64,000 bases of DNA from Streptomyces sp. TLI_235 (lineage in GTDB: Bacteria; Actinomycetota; Actinomycetes; Streptomycetales; Streptomycetaceae). How positions within the stretch are numbered: position 1 is the stretch's first letter; each line of letters opens with the position of its first letter. The notes beneath the pieces are model-generated. The model searched no databases, was not told the DNA's origin, and saw nothing but the letters and a program-made list of their open reading frames with translations. Shown here piece after piece: positions 7,695-14,897 of this stretch. The DNA is taken from contig NSGV01000001.1 of NCBI GenBank assembly GCA_002300355.1, positions 3,534,001-3,598,000 on the forward strand, written 5' to 3'. Made by a program: the position numbers and the translations under genes.

Positions 7695-7907
7695 TCAGCT
7701 GCCGGAGGCGGCGGCGCGGGCCCGCTTGGCGGCGAAGGTCTCGCCGCCGGCGGCCCAGTTCTCGGCCGGGACCTCCTCGACGACCACCCAGACGTTGGCC
7801 GGGTCCATTCCGGTGGCCCGGGCGTAGGCGGCGGTGAGCTCGCGGGCGATCTCGGCGCGCTGCTCCTCGGTGCGGCCGGCCAGCTGCTTGACGGTGATGA
7901 AGGGCAT
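7695..7907 (-). CDS. 4-oxalocrotonate tautomerase-family enzyme
   Basis: 70 residues starting MPFITVKQLAGRTEEQR. After Met removal Pro-1 is the catalytic base of this family. The size and the helix (EEQRAEIARELTAAYARATG) fit the small tautomerases, which interconvert keto and enol acids; the natural substrate is unknown. GGAGG lies 5 nt before the ATG. It is divergent from the hydrolase-TetR operon and shares the 150-nt region holding the palindromic operator, so it may be co-regulated. Confidence 0.88.
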   Translation of the reverse strand: MPFITVKQLAGRTEEQRAEIARELTAAYARATGMDPANVWVVVEEVPAENWAAGGETFAAKRARAAASGS

Positions 7908-7980
7908 GACGCCTCCGGTCTCTCGACTCTCGGCCCGGTCTCGGTCCGGCGGCACGGTACCGCAGGCCGCACCCGCCTCC

Positions 7981-8009
7981 TTGACAGCTATGGCTATTAG
8001 CCATAGCTT
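7981..8009 (+). promoter_or_regulatory. Promoter of the hydrolase-TetR operon
   Basis: A perfect TTGACA (7981-7986) is 17 nt from TAGCTT (8004-8009). The palindrome at 7986-8008 fills the spacer, so a repressor bound there would block RNA polymerase. Confidence 0.75.
7986..8008. promoter_or_regulatory. Operator, probably for the TetR encoded at 8894
   Basis: Inverted repeat AGCTATGGCT (7986-7995) - ATT - AGCCATAGCT (7999-8008), perfect over both 10-base arms. A further half site TATGGCTA lies at 8010. Placement between -35 and -10 and the regulator gene in the same operon make autorepression likely. Confidence 0.75.
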
Positions 8010-8057
8010 TATGGCTACGGGCAATCAGCCGCGTCAGCGAGGCCAAGGAGGCCGGCC

Positions 8058-8894
8058 GTGAACGACACCCAGCACGCCCCGCAGACCCGTCACCTGGACG
8101 TTCCCGGCGGCCGGCTGGCGTACGACGACACGGAGCGGGGTGCCGGCGTCCCGGTCGTCCTGCTGCCCGGGATGCTCGACCTGCGGGCGGCCTACCGGCA
8201 CGTGCACCCGCTGCTCACCGCCGCCGGGCACCGGGTGGTCACCATGGACCTGCGCGGCATGGGCGAGTCCTCGACCGCGTGGGACGACTACTCGCCGACC
8301 GCGATCGCCGGCGACGTCCGCGCCCTGCTCGACCACCTGGGCATCGCACGCGCCGTCCTGGTCGGCAGCTCGTACACCGGCGCCACCGTGGTGCGGGTCG
8401 CCGCGGACGCGCCGGAGCGGGTCGCCGGGATCGTCCTGATCGACGCCTTCTTCGAGAACTTCCCGCCCACCCTGCTGCAGAGGGCCATGGTCGGCCTGCT
8501 CGGCCCGGCCGTCACGTGGTTCCCGGCGCTGTGGGGCGCAGCGCAGAAGCTCTACTTCCCGACCGCACGGCCGGCCGACTTCGACGAGTACCGGGCCCGG
8601 CTGGTCGCCTCGCTCAAGCGGCCGGGCCGCCGCGGGGCGATCCGCGGCTACGTCCGTGGCGACTCCGCGCCGACCGGCTGGGGCGCCGGCGTGACCTGCC
8701 CCGCGCTGGTCGTGATGGGCAGCCGCGACCCCGACTTCCCCGACCCGGCCGCGCTCGCCGAGCGGCAGGCCGAGGCGCTGCGCGGACGTAAGGTGATCAT
8801 CGAGGGCGGCGGCCACTACCCGATGGCCGGTTACCCGCAGGCCACCGCCGACGCCCTGCTGCCCTTCCTGACCGAAGTGAACGAGGTCGCCTGA
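8058..8894 (+). CDS. Alpha/beta hydrolase
   Basis: 278 residues of the alpha/beta-hydrolase fold. The oxyanion region is VVLLPGMLD (about 33-41). The nucleophile elbow is VLVGSSYTGAT (central Ser near 109). The acid is in VVMGSRDPDFPDP and the His in IIEGGGHYPMAG. This is the profile of esterases and haloalkane or epoxide hydrolase relatives; the substrate is unknown. AAGGAGG precedes the GTG start by about 7 nt. The stop overlaps the TetR start (TGATG), so the two are translationally coupled. Confidence 0.9.
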   Translation: MNDTQHAPQTRHLDVPGGRLAYDDTERGAGVPVVLLPGMLDLRAAYRHVHPLLTAAGHRVVTMDLRGMGESSTAWDDYSPTAIAGDVRALLDHLGIARAVLVGSSYTGATVVRVAADAPERVAGIVLIDAFFENFPPTLLQRAMVGLLGPAVTWFPALWGAAQKLYFPTARPADFDEYRARLVASLKRPGRRGAIRGYVRGDSAPTGWGAGVTCPALVVMGSRDPDFPDPAALAERQAEALRGRKVIIEGGGHYPMAGYPQATADALLPFLTEVNEVA

Positions 8895-9460
8895 TGCCCA
8901 GGGCCGGTCTGACCCCCGCCGCCGTCGTCGACCACGCGCTCGGGCTGCTCGACGAGCAGGGCCCGGAGGCCCTCACCCTGGCCGCCGTGGCCGGCCGGGC
9001 CGGCGTGGCCACCCCCTCGCTCTACAAGCACGTCTCCGGCGGGCTTGGCGAGCTGCGCGGGCTGATCGCCGTCCGGGTGACCGGCGAGCTGACCGAGCGG
9101 TTGTCGGGCGCGGTGCTCGGCCGCGGCGGGGACGAGGCGCTCGCCGCGCTGATCGACGCCTACGTCGACTACGCGGTGCGCCATCCTCACCGGTACGCGG
9201 CGTTGCCGCAGGCCCCGCAGGACGACCCGGAGCTGACCGCGGCGGCCGGCCGGCTGGTCGAGGTGATCCTGGCGGTGCTGCGGGGGTACGGCCTGACCGG
9301 CTCCGAGCTGGTCCACGCGGCCCGGACGGTCCGCGCCGCGGCGCACGGCTTCGCCTCGCTGAGCACCGCCGGCGGCTTCCGGCTCGCCGAGGACCCGGCG
9401 ACCACCCGGCAGCGGCTGACCGGGGTGCTGGTGGCGGGTCTGCGCGACTGGCCGCGCTGA
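8894..9460 (+). CDS. TetR-family repressor with WHG-type C-terminal domain
   Basis: 188 residues. An N-terminal helix-turn-helix (about 5-50: LTPAAVVDHALGLL...LAAVAGRAGVATPSLYKHV) is typical of TetR. The C-terminal ligand domain includes YVDYAVRHPHRYAALPQAP and AARTVRAAAHGFASL, the pattern of the WHG family. It overlaps the hydrolase stop by one base. It very likely represses its own operon through the palindrome at 7986; the inducer may be a substrate of the hydrolase. Confidence 0.9.
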   Translation: MPRAGLTPAAVVDHALGLLDEQGPEALTLAAVAGRAGVATPSLYKHVSGGLGELRGLIAVRVTGELTERLSGAVLGRGGDEALAALIDAYVDYAVRHPHRYAALPQAPQDDPELTAAAGRLVEVILAVLRGYGLTGSELVHAARTVRAAAHGFASLSTAGGFRLAEDPATTRQRLTGVLVAGLRDWPR

Positions 9461-9500
9461 ACGACCGTGACCCGGCGGCGTCCCGCGCGTTGTGCAGGGC

Positions 9501-9683
9501 ATGAAGAAGCGCAGCATGCTCGCCTTTGCCTCGCTCGCCGTCGGCGTCGTCGCCTCGCTGACCGCTCCGAGCGCCCACGCCGACGGGTCGCAGCACCGCA
9601 CCGGAGACGGCCGGACGGTCACCGGCACCGAGCTCCCGGACTCCGCGGCCGAGCTGCCGGTCGAGGACGCCGACCTCGCCTGA
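9501..9683 (+). CDS. Small secreted protein
   Basis: 60 residues: a signal peptide (MKKRSMLAFASLAVGVVASL...APSAHA, cleavage about residue 29 after AHA) and a short acidic mature part (DGSQHRTGDGRTVTG...VEDADLA) without cysteines. Function unknown. No good ribosome binding site; a GTG at 9492 is an alternative start. The 158 nt that follow are GC-rich with no recognised element. Confidence 0.6.
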   Translation: MKKRSMLAFASLAVGVVASLTAPSAHADGSQHRTGDGRTVTGTELPDSAAELPVEDADLA

Positions 9684-9841
9684 GCCCGGGCGGCCGCCGC
9701 CGCCCGCCCCCACCTCCACGGGCCCGTGCCGACCGGCGCGGGCCTCGGTGCTGTCCGGGGCCGCCGGGACCGGGGTTGACGCGGGGCGGGTCGGCGGCGG
9801 AAGGTGCTGGGGCACCCCGCCCCTCGCACCAGGACCTCGCC

Positions 9842-10267
9842 ATGGACACCGTCACCGACCGCCTCCGCAGCAATCTCACCGGCCAGCCGCTGCTGGCGAC
9901 CCTGGGGGTGGAGATCGTCGAGCTGGCCCGCGGCCGGGTGGTGCTCGACCTGCCGGTGCGGCCCGGGGTGACCCAGCAGAACGGTTTCGTGCACGCCGGC
10001 GCGATATCCACGCTCGCCGACGCGGCGGCCGGGGCGGCCGCGCTCTCCCTGATGCCCGCGGGCAAGGACGTGCTCAGCGTGGAGTTCAAGCTCAACCTGC
10101 TGAGCCCCGGGGTGGGTGAGCGGCTGCGGGCCACCGGCACGGTCGTCCGCAGCGGGCGCACCATCACCGTCGTGGGTGCGGAGGTCCGTTCGGTCAGCGG
10201 TGGCATCCCCGGCAAGGAGGTCGCGCTGCTCCAGGGCACGATGATCGCCGTGGAGCACACCCGGTGA
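9842..10267 (+). CDS. PaaI-family hotdog thioesterase
   Basis: 141 residues, a single hotdog domain. NGFVHAGAISTLADAAAGAAA is the central helix with the family pattern (N/H)GGxxxxLxD. VLSVEFKLNLLSPGVGERLRATGTVVRSGRTITVVGAEV forms the following strands. Such enzymes hydrolyse acyl-CoA thioesters, often aromatic ones. The start ATG at 9842 is preceded by AGGA. The next small gene follows at once. Confidence 0.85.
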   Translation: MDTVTDRLRSNLTGQPLLATLGVEIVELARGRVVLDLPVRPGVTQQNGFVHAGAISTLADAAAGAAALSLMPAGKDVLSVEFKLNLLSPGVGERLRATGTVVRSGRTITVVGAEVRSVSGGIPGKEVALLQGTMIAVEHTR

Positions 10268-10419
10268 ACGCCGGCGCGGGGGACGGCCGGGGCGGGTTCC
10301 GGGACAGCTCTGTCACCGAATCCGGACGGCGGAGGCCGTCGGACGGGGTAGGCCGGGTGGTGGAGGACGGTGCGCGGCAGCCCGGCGGCGCCCGGCAGGG
10401 ACACGGAGGACGTGGAGAG

Positions 10420-10635
10420 ATGACGAAGACGGCCAGAAGCACCGCGCCCGCCACCGGACTCATCCCCGGGCAGCGCCCGCCGGTCGAGCCGCCGGTCGAG
10501 CCGGCCGCCGACGCACCGCCGGCCGGCGGGCTCGCCGCGCTGCGCCGGGCCTTCGCGGTCGCCCGCGGCCTGTGCACCCTGCGGCCGGTGCCGGCGCGGG
10601 TCCAGGAGCCGTACGGGGAAGTGGACGGCCAGTGA
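10420..10635 (+). CDS. Small hypothetical protein
   Basis: 71 residues. The N-terminus is Pro-rich (GLIPGQRPPVEPPVEPAAD); the C-terminus is a short basic-hydrophobic segment (GLAALRRAFAVARGLCTLRPVPARVQEPYGEV). The ATG at 10420 has GGAG 6 nt upstream. The frame is open from 10264, but that part lacks a ribosome binding site. It lies upstream of the conservon; no function recognised. Confidence 0.5.
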   Translation: MTKTARSTAPATGLIPGQRPPVEPPVEPAADAPPAGGLAALRRAFAVARGLCTLRPVPARVQEPYGEVDGQ

Positions 10636-10639
10636 CGGA

Positions 10640-10680
10640 TTGACGCGTCGTCATGCCGAAATCCGGCTTTTTGACGCGTT
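10640..10680 (+). repeat. Direct repeat TTGACGCGT upstream of the conservon
   Basis: TTGACGCGTC at 10640-10649 and TTGACGCGTT at 10671-10680 are 31 bp apart, about three helical turns, and would lie on the same DNA face. They are too far from the TAGAAT at 10730 to be its -35, so an activator or repressor site is possible. Confidence 0.4.
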
Positions 10681-10715
10681 CAAATCATCAATCTGGTGAT
10701 CTGTTCACACATACG

Positions 10716-10735
10716 TAGGATCATCATCCTAGAAT
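10716..10735 (+). promoter_or_regulatory. Leaderless promoter region of the conservon
   Basis: TAGAAT (10730-10735) lies 7 nt before the GTG start at 10743 and can serve as -10 of a leaderless mRNA. Just upstream, TAGGAT-CATC-ATCCTA (10716-10731) is a perfect inverted repeat overlapping it and may be an operator. Confidence 0.5.
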
Positions 10736-10742
10736 TCGCCGC

Positions 10743-12140
10743 GTGACGATGTCTCAGTGGTGCGCAGCGGCAGCCGTTGTCCTCGCCGTCCCCGCGGTTC
10801 TGACCGCCGCGAGGTACCGGGCCGTCACCCGCACCCTGCGCCGCCGGCTCGACGATCAGCAGCACGAACTCGACTCCCTGCGCGGCCGGTTGGCGGGCGA
10901 GCTGGCTCGGCGCAGCGCCGAGAGCGCCGCCGTCCAGCGCGAGCAGGAGCTCACCGCCGGCACCCAGCGCGCCTTCCTCAGCGTCGCCCGCCGCATCCTG
11001 GTGATGGCCCACGACCAGCAGGCCGGGCTGGACGAGATGGAGCGCACCCACGACGACCCCGTCCTGCTGGAGGGGCTGCTCAAGGCCGATCACGCCGCGG
11101 CCCAACAGGCCAGGCTGGCACAGACCCTGGCGGTGCTCTGCGGCGCGCGGGCCGGCCGCCACTGGCCCGAGCCGGTCGCGCTGGAGGACGTGGTGCGGGG
11201 CGCGCAGTCGCGCATCCTGCCGTTCCAGCGGGTGGTGGTGCGCAGCCGGCTGGAGACCGCGGTGGTCGGTGCCGCCGCCGAGGCGCTGATCCACGCGGTG
11301 GCCGAGCTGCTGGACAACGCGACCCGCTACTCCCCGCCCAGCACCCAGGTGTTCGTCACGCTGATGCCGGTGCACAACGGTGCGGTGATCGAGATCGACG
11401 ACGCCGGTGTCGGCATGCCCGAGGGCGCGGTGGAGAAGGCCGCCACCGCGCTGAGCGGCGGCGGCGGGCTGGAGGTGTCCCGGCTGGGCGAGGTGCCGCA
11501 GCTGGGCCTCGCCGCGGTCGGGCGGCTGGCCGAGCAGTACGGCTTCCGGGTCACGCTCAGTTCGGCGCCCTCGCCGTACGGCGGCGTCCGGGTGGTCGTC
11601 CTGCTGCCCAACGCGCTGCTCACCGAGCCGCTGCCGCACTCGCCGGTCGCGGCCGTCCCCGCGGCGCCGGCCGCCGCACCCGTCCCGACCGCGCCCGCAC
11701 CGGCCGTCCGGGCCGCGGTCGCGCCCGCCGAGGAACGGCCCGCCGCCCCGGCCGAACCGGCGGCGCCGGAGGCGCCCGCCCCCGGCACCCTGCCGCGCCG
11801 TACCAACCGCCGCCGGCCCGCCGCTGCGGCCGGGCGGCACGCCGCCGGGCAGCCCGCTGCCGGCGGCGCCGTGCCGCCCCGCTCGGCCCGGGAGGCGCAG
11901 GCCTTCATGGCGCTCTTCCAGGCCGGCACCGCCAGCGGACGCTCGGCCACCGGCCTCGCCCGCAGTGACCGTCAGGACCAGCACGACCAGCAGGACCGGC
12001 ACGATCCGCAGAACCCGCAGCACCAGCAGGACCAGCAGCACGGCACTCCGGCCACGCCCACCCCCGGGCCGACCGGGACGCTTCCGACTTCCCCCCAACA
12101 CCCCCTGCGCGCAGGAGAGTTCTATGACCACCAACCCTGA
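10743..12140 (+). CDS. Conservon sensor histidine-kinase-like ATPase (CvnA)
   Basis: 465 residues. A single N-terminal membrane helix (about 4-22) is followed by a coiled-coil stretch. An HATPase domain has N-box ELLDNATRYSPP (from 188), G1 DDAGVGMP (about 219-226) and a G2-like QLGLAAVGRLAEQYG. A long Ala/Pro-rich tail (about 300-465) ends in His/Gln/Asp-rich sequence. CvnA proteins form a membrane-linked complex with the roadblock, DUF742 and GTPase proteins encoded next, compared in the literature to eukaryotic G-protein switches. The GTG at 10743 seems leaderless. The 3' end overlaps the next gene by 17 nt. Confidence 0.9.
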   Translation: MTMSQWCAAAAVVLAVPAVLTAARYRAVTRTLRRRLDDQQHELDSLRGRLAGELARRSAESAAVQREQELTAGTQRAFLSVARRILVMAHDQQAGLDEMERTHDDPVLLEGLLKADHAAAQQARLAQTLAVLCGARAGRHWPEPVALEDVVRGAQSRILPFQRVVVRSRLETAVVGAAAEALIHAVAELLDNATRYSPPSTQVFVTLMPVHNGAVIEIDDAGVGMPEGAVEKAATALSGGGGLEVSRLGEVPQLGLAAVGRLAEQYGFRVTLSSAPSPYGGVRVVVLLPNALLTEPLPHSPVAAVPAAPAAAPVPTAPAPAVRAAVAPAEERPAAPAEPAAPEAPAPGTLPRRTNRRRPAAAAGRHAAGQPAAGGAVPPRSAREAQAFMALFQAGTASGRSATGLARSDRQDQHDQQDRHDPQNPQHQQDQQHGTPATPTPGPTGTLPTSPQHPLRAGEFYDHQP

Positions 12141-12537
12141 CCTCGGCTGGCTTCTCGCGGACATCGTCTCCGTGCCGGAGGTACGGCACGCCGTCGTGGT
12201 GTCCAACGACGGCCTGGAGATCGGCCGCAGTGCCAAGATCGGCCGGGACGACGCCGAACGGCTCGCCGCCGCCTGCTCCGGGCTGCAGTCACTGGCCCGA
12301 GGCGTGGCGCAGGGCTTCGGAGGGCCCGGCAGCGCGACCCGGCAGATCGTCGTCGAGTACGGCGGCGGCTACCTGTTCATCGTCGCGGCGGGCGCCGGCG
12401 CGCACCTCGCGGTGGTCACCGGCGAGGCGGTCGACGCCGGCCTGGTGGCCTATCAGATGCAGGTGCTGGTCGAGCGGATCGGCACCCACCTGACCAGTCC
12501 GCCCCGGATCGAGCAGGCGGCCGGGGACGCGCGGTGA
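12124..12537 (+). CDS. Conservon roadblock/LC7 protein (CvnB)
   Basis: 137 residues, one roadblock/LC7 domain: LGWLLADIVSVPEVRHAVVVSNDGLEIGRS begins the fold, and GGGYLFIVAAGAGAHLAVVTG the second beta pair. In conservons CvnB binds the GTPase CvnD and may act on its nucleotide cycle, as MglB does on MglA. Start ATG 12124 with AGGAGAG 4 nt upstream, inside the end of the previous gene. The stop overlaps the next start (GTGA). Confidence 0.93.
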   Translation: MTTNPDLGWLLADIVSVPEVRHAVVVSNDGLEIGRSAKIGRDDAERLAAACSGLQSLARGVAQGFGGPGSATRQIVVEYGGGYLFIVAAGAGAHLAVVTGEAVDAGLVAYQMQVLVERIGTHLTSPPRIEQAAGDAR

Positions 12538-12902
12538 GCGGCCCGGTCCGGCCGTACGTGATCACGGGCGGCCGGAGCCGGCCCAGCCGGAACGTCCTCG
12601 CGCTGGAGAGCCTGGTCTCCACCGTGCGCGGGGCCGACACCGGCGAGGCCGAGCTCAACCGGGAACACCAGCGCATCCTGGCGCTCTGCGGGCAGTTGCT
12701 CGCGATCGCCGAGATCGCCGCCCATCTGCGCCTGCCGCTCAGCGTGGTGAAGGTGCTGGTCGGCGATCTGTGGGACCTCGGCGCCGTCCAGGTCCTGCCC
12801 CCGGCGACGGCCGTCCACCGGTCGCCGGACGTCCCGCAGGCCGAGCGCCTGCCCACCGCGCTCCTCGAGGAGGTACTCGTTGGCCTCCGCCAACTCCGCT
12901 GA
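12534..12902 (+). CDS. Conservon DUF742 protein (CvnC)
   Basis: 122 residues with the DUF742 pattern: VRPYVITGGRSRPSRNVLALESLVS, then REHQRILALCGQLLAIAEIAAHLRLPLSVVKVLVGDL, a winged-helix-like C-terminal part. It is the third conserved member of the conservon set. It overlaps both neighbours (4 nt with CvnB, 23 nt with CvnD). Its biochemical role is not established; a link between sensor and GTPase is inferred. Confidence 0.92.
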   Translation: MSGPVRPYVITGGRSRPSRNVLALESLVSTVRGADTGEAELNREHQRILALCGQLLAIAEIAAHLRLPLSVVKVLVGDLWDLGAVQVLPPATAVHRSPDVPQAERLPTALLEEVLVGLRQLR

Positions 12903-13482
12903 GCCGTCCTATCTGCCGTCCACCGTGCAGGGCGCCGTCAAGGTCCTCGTCACCGGGCCGTTCGGGGTCGGCAAGACCACCCTGGTCGGCTCGCTCAGCG
13001 AGATCGCGCCGCTGCGCACGGAGGAGACCATGACCGCGGCCGGCGTCGGCATCGACGACCTCACCGGCCGGACCGGCAAGACCACCACCACCGTCGCCCT
13101 GGACTTCGGCCGGATCACGCTCAGCCCGAAGCTCGCGCTCTACCTCTTCGGCACCCCCGGCCAGCAGCGCTTCTGGCCGCTGTGGGAGGACCTCTCACGT
13201 GGCGCCCTCGGTGCGATCGCCCTGGTGGACACCCGCCGGATCGGCGAGAGCTTCGACGTGCTCGGCCAGTTGGAGGAGCAGGGCATCCCGTTCGCGGTCG
13301 CGGTCAACGTCTTCCCGGACACCGTGCGCCACTCCGACGAGGAGCTGCGCGCGGCGCTCGACCTGCTGCCCGACGTACCGATCCTGCACTGCGACGCCCG
13401 CGACCGGCAGGGCGCGTACGACGTGCTGATCGACTTCGTCGCCCACCTGCACGCCACGGCCGTACTGGAGCTCCAGCCATGA
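12880..13482 (+). CDS. Conservon small GTPase (CvnD)
   Basis: 200 residues. P-loop GPFGVGKTT (K32), switch-2-like FGTPGQQRF and the base-recognition strand VAVNVFPD. The usual DxxG is replaced by GTPGQ and NKxD by NxxxD, as in other CvnD proteins (MglA-like Ras superfamily). The start is TTG 12880 with GAGGAGGT 7-8 nt upstream, inside the DUF742 gene. It overlaps the P450 start by ATGA. Likely the switch of the conservon, tethered to the membrane by CvnA. Confidence 0.93.
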   Translation: MASANSAEPSYLPSTVQGAVKVLVTGPFGVGKTTLVGSLSEIAPLRTEETMTAAGVGIDDLTGRTGKTTTTVALDFGRITLSPKLALYLFGTPGQQRFWPLWEDLSRGALGAIALVDTRRIGESFDVLGQLEEQGIPFAVAVNVFPDTVRHSDEELRAALDLLPDVPILHCDARDRQGAYDVLIDFVAHLHATAVLELQP

Positions 13483-14897
13483 CCACCCCCCTGCCGGAGA
13501 CCGGGCCGCCGCCCGGCTGCCCGATGCACCGGGCCGGCGGCCGTCCCGCCGCGCTGTACGGCCCGGCGGTCGCCGCCGACCCGCACGGCCTGTATGCCCG
13601 GCTCCGCGAGCAGCACGGGCCGGTCGCCCCGATCGAGCTGGAGCCGGGCGTCGAGGCCTGGCTCGTCCTCGGCTACCCCGAGCTGCTCGAACTCACCCGC
13701 AACGAGGCCTTGTTCTCCAAGGACTCGCGGCGCTGGCGGGTCGCCCGGGAGGGCCGGTTGGCCGCCGACTCGCGGCTGCTGCCGATGACCGCCTGGCGGC
13801 CCACCCTGCTCAACCTGGACGGCGCCGAGCACCAGCGGCTGCGCTCCGCGGTCGCCGACACCCTGGCCCGGATCGACCACCGGCAGCTGCGCACCACCAC
13901 CGAGGCCGCGGCCAACGCCCTGATCGACAGCTGGGGCCCGGACGGCACCGCCGACCTGATCGCCCAGTACGCGCGCCGGCTGCCGCTGCTGGTCTTCACC
14001 CAGCTGCTCGGCCTGCCCACCGAGGCCGGCCCCCATCTGATCGAGCTGATCAGCCACTTCGTGGACAGCAGCGAGAAGTCGGTACGGGCGAACGCCGAGT
14101 TCCAGGCGATCCTGGTCGACCTGGTGCGGCGCCGCCGCGAGCAGCCCGGCGCCGACCTGACCTCCTGGCTGCTGGCGCACCAGGCGGGGCTGAGCGACGA
14201 GGAGGCGGTGCACCACCTGGTGGTGATCCTCGTCGCGGGCAACGAGACCACCATCAACTGGACCGGGAACGCGCTGCGGCTGCTGCTGACCGACCGCCGG
14301 TTCCGCTCCACCCTGACCGGCGGCCGGCTGAGCGTCTCCGACGCGCTGGACGAGGTGCTGTGGCGCGACCCGCCGACGCAGAACTTCCCCGGCCGGTGGG
14401 CGACCGGCGACACCGTGCTGGGCGGCCAGTACATCAGCGCCGGCGACATGCTGGTGCTGGGCCTGGCCGGGGCCAACGCGGACCCGGGCGTGCACGGTCC
14501 GGACGGCATCGGCGGCAACCGGGCCCATCTGGCCTGGGGCGCCGGGCGGCACGTCTGCCCCGCCCAGCACCCCGCCCGGCTGATCGTCGAGACCGCCGTC
14601 GAGACCCTGCTGCACCGGCTGCCCGACCTCCAGCTCGCGGTGCCGGCCGCCGATCTGACGTGGCGTCCGTCGCCCTGGTCGCGTGCCCTGGTCGATCTGC
14701 CCGTGCTGTACAGCGCGTTCACCCCGCCCCGCCCCGCCGCCGCGTCCGAAAGGCCCGCATGGACACCGCCGCCCGTCCCGCTCCCGTCAGACTCGACCCC
14801 TTCGGACGCGACCAGCACACCGAGAACGCCAGGCTCCGGGAGGCCGGCCCGGCGGTCCTGGTGGAACTCCCTGGCGGGGTGGTGGTCTGGGCGATAA
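13479..14897 (+). CDS. Conservon P450, CYP157-like, lacking the ExxR arginine
   Basis: 472 residues. The heme-binding loop AWGAGRHVCPAQ carries the thiolate Cys (C360). The K-helix motif that should read ExxR is DEVLW: E292 is present but Trp295 replaces the Arg. CYP157 enzymes of S. coelicolor, also conservon-encoded, show this same loss. I-helix: LVVILVAGNETTINWTG. The ATG at 13479 overlaps the GTPase stop. The natural end seems to be near LPVLYSAF (residue about 413); a Pro/Ser/Thr-rich tail of about 50 residues then runs 139 nt into the next P450 gene. Confidence 0.85.
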   Translation: MTTPLPETGPPPGCPMHRAGGRPAALYGPAVAADPHGLYARLREQHGPVAPIELEPGVEAWLVLGYPELLELTRNEALFSKDSRRWRVAREGRLAADSRLLPMTAWRPTLLNLDGAEHQRLRSAVADTLARIDHRQLRTTTEAAANALIDSWGPDGTADLIAQYARRLPLLVFTQLLGLPTEAGPHLIELISHFVDSSEKSVRANAEFQAILVDLVRRRREQPGADLTSWLLAHQAGLSDEEAVHHLVVILVAGNETTINWTGNALRLLLTDRRFRSTLTGGRLSVSDALDEVLWRDPPTQNFPGRWATGDTVLGGQYISAGDMLVLGLAGANADPGVHGPDGIGGNRAHLAWGAGRHVCPAQHPARLIVETAVETLLHRLPDLQLAVPAADLTWRPSPWSRALVDLPVLYSAFTPPRPAAASERPAWTPPPVPLPSDSTPSDATSTPRTPGSGRPARRSWWNSLAGWWSGR

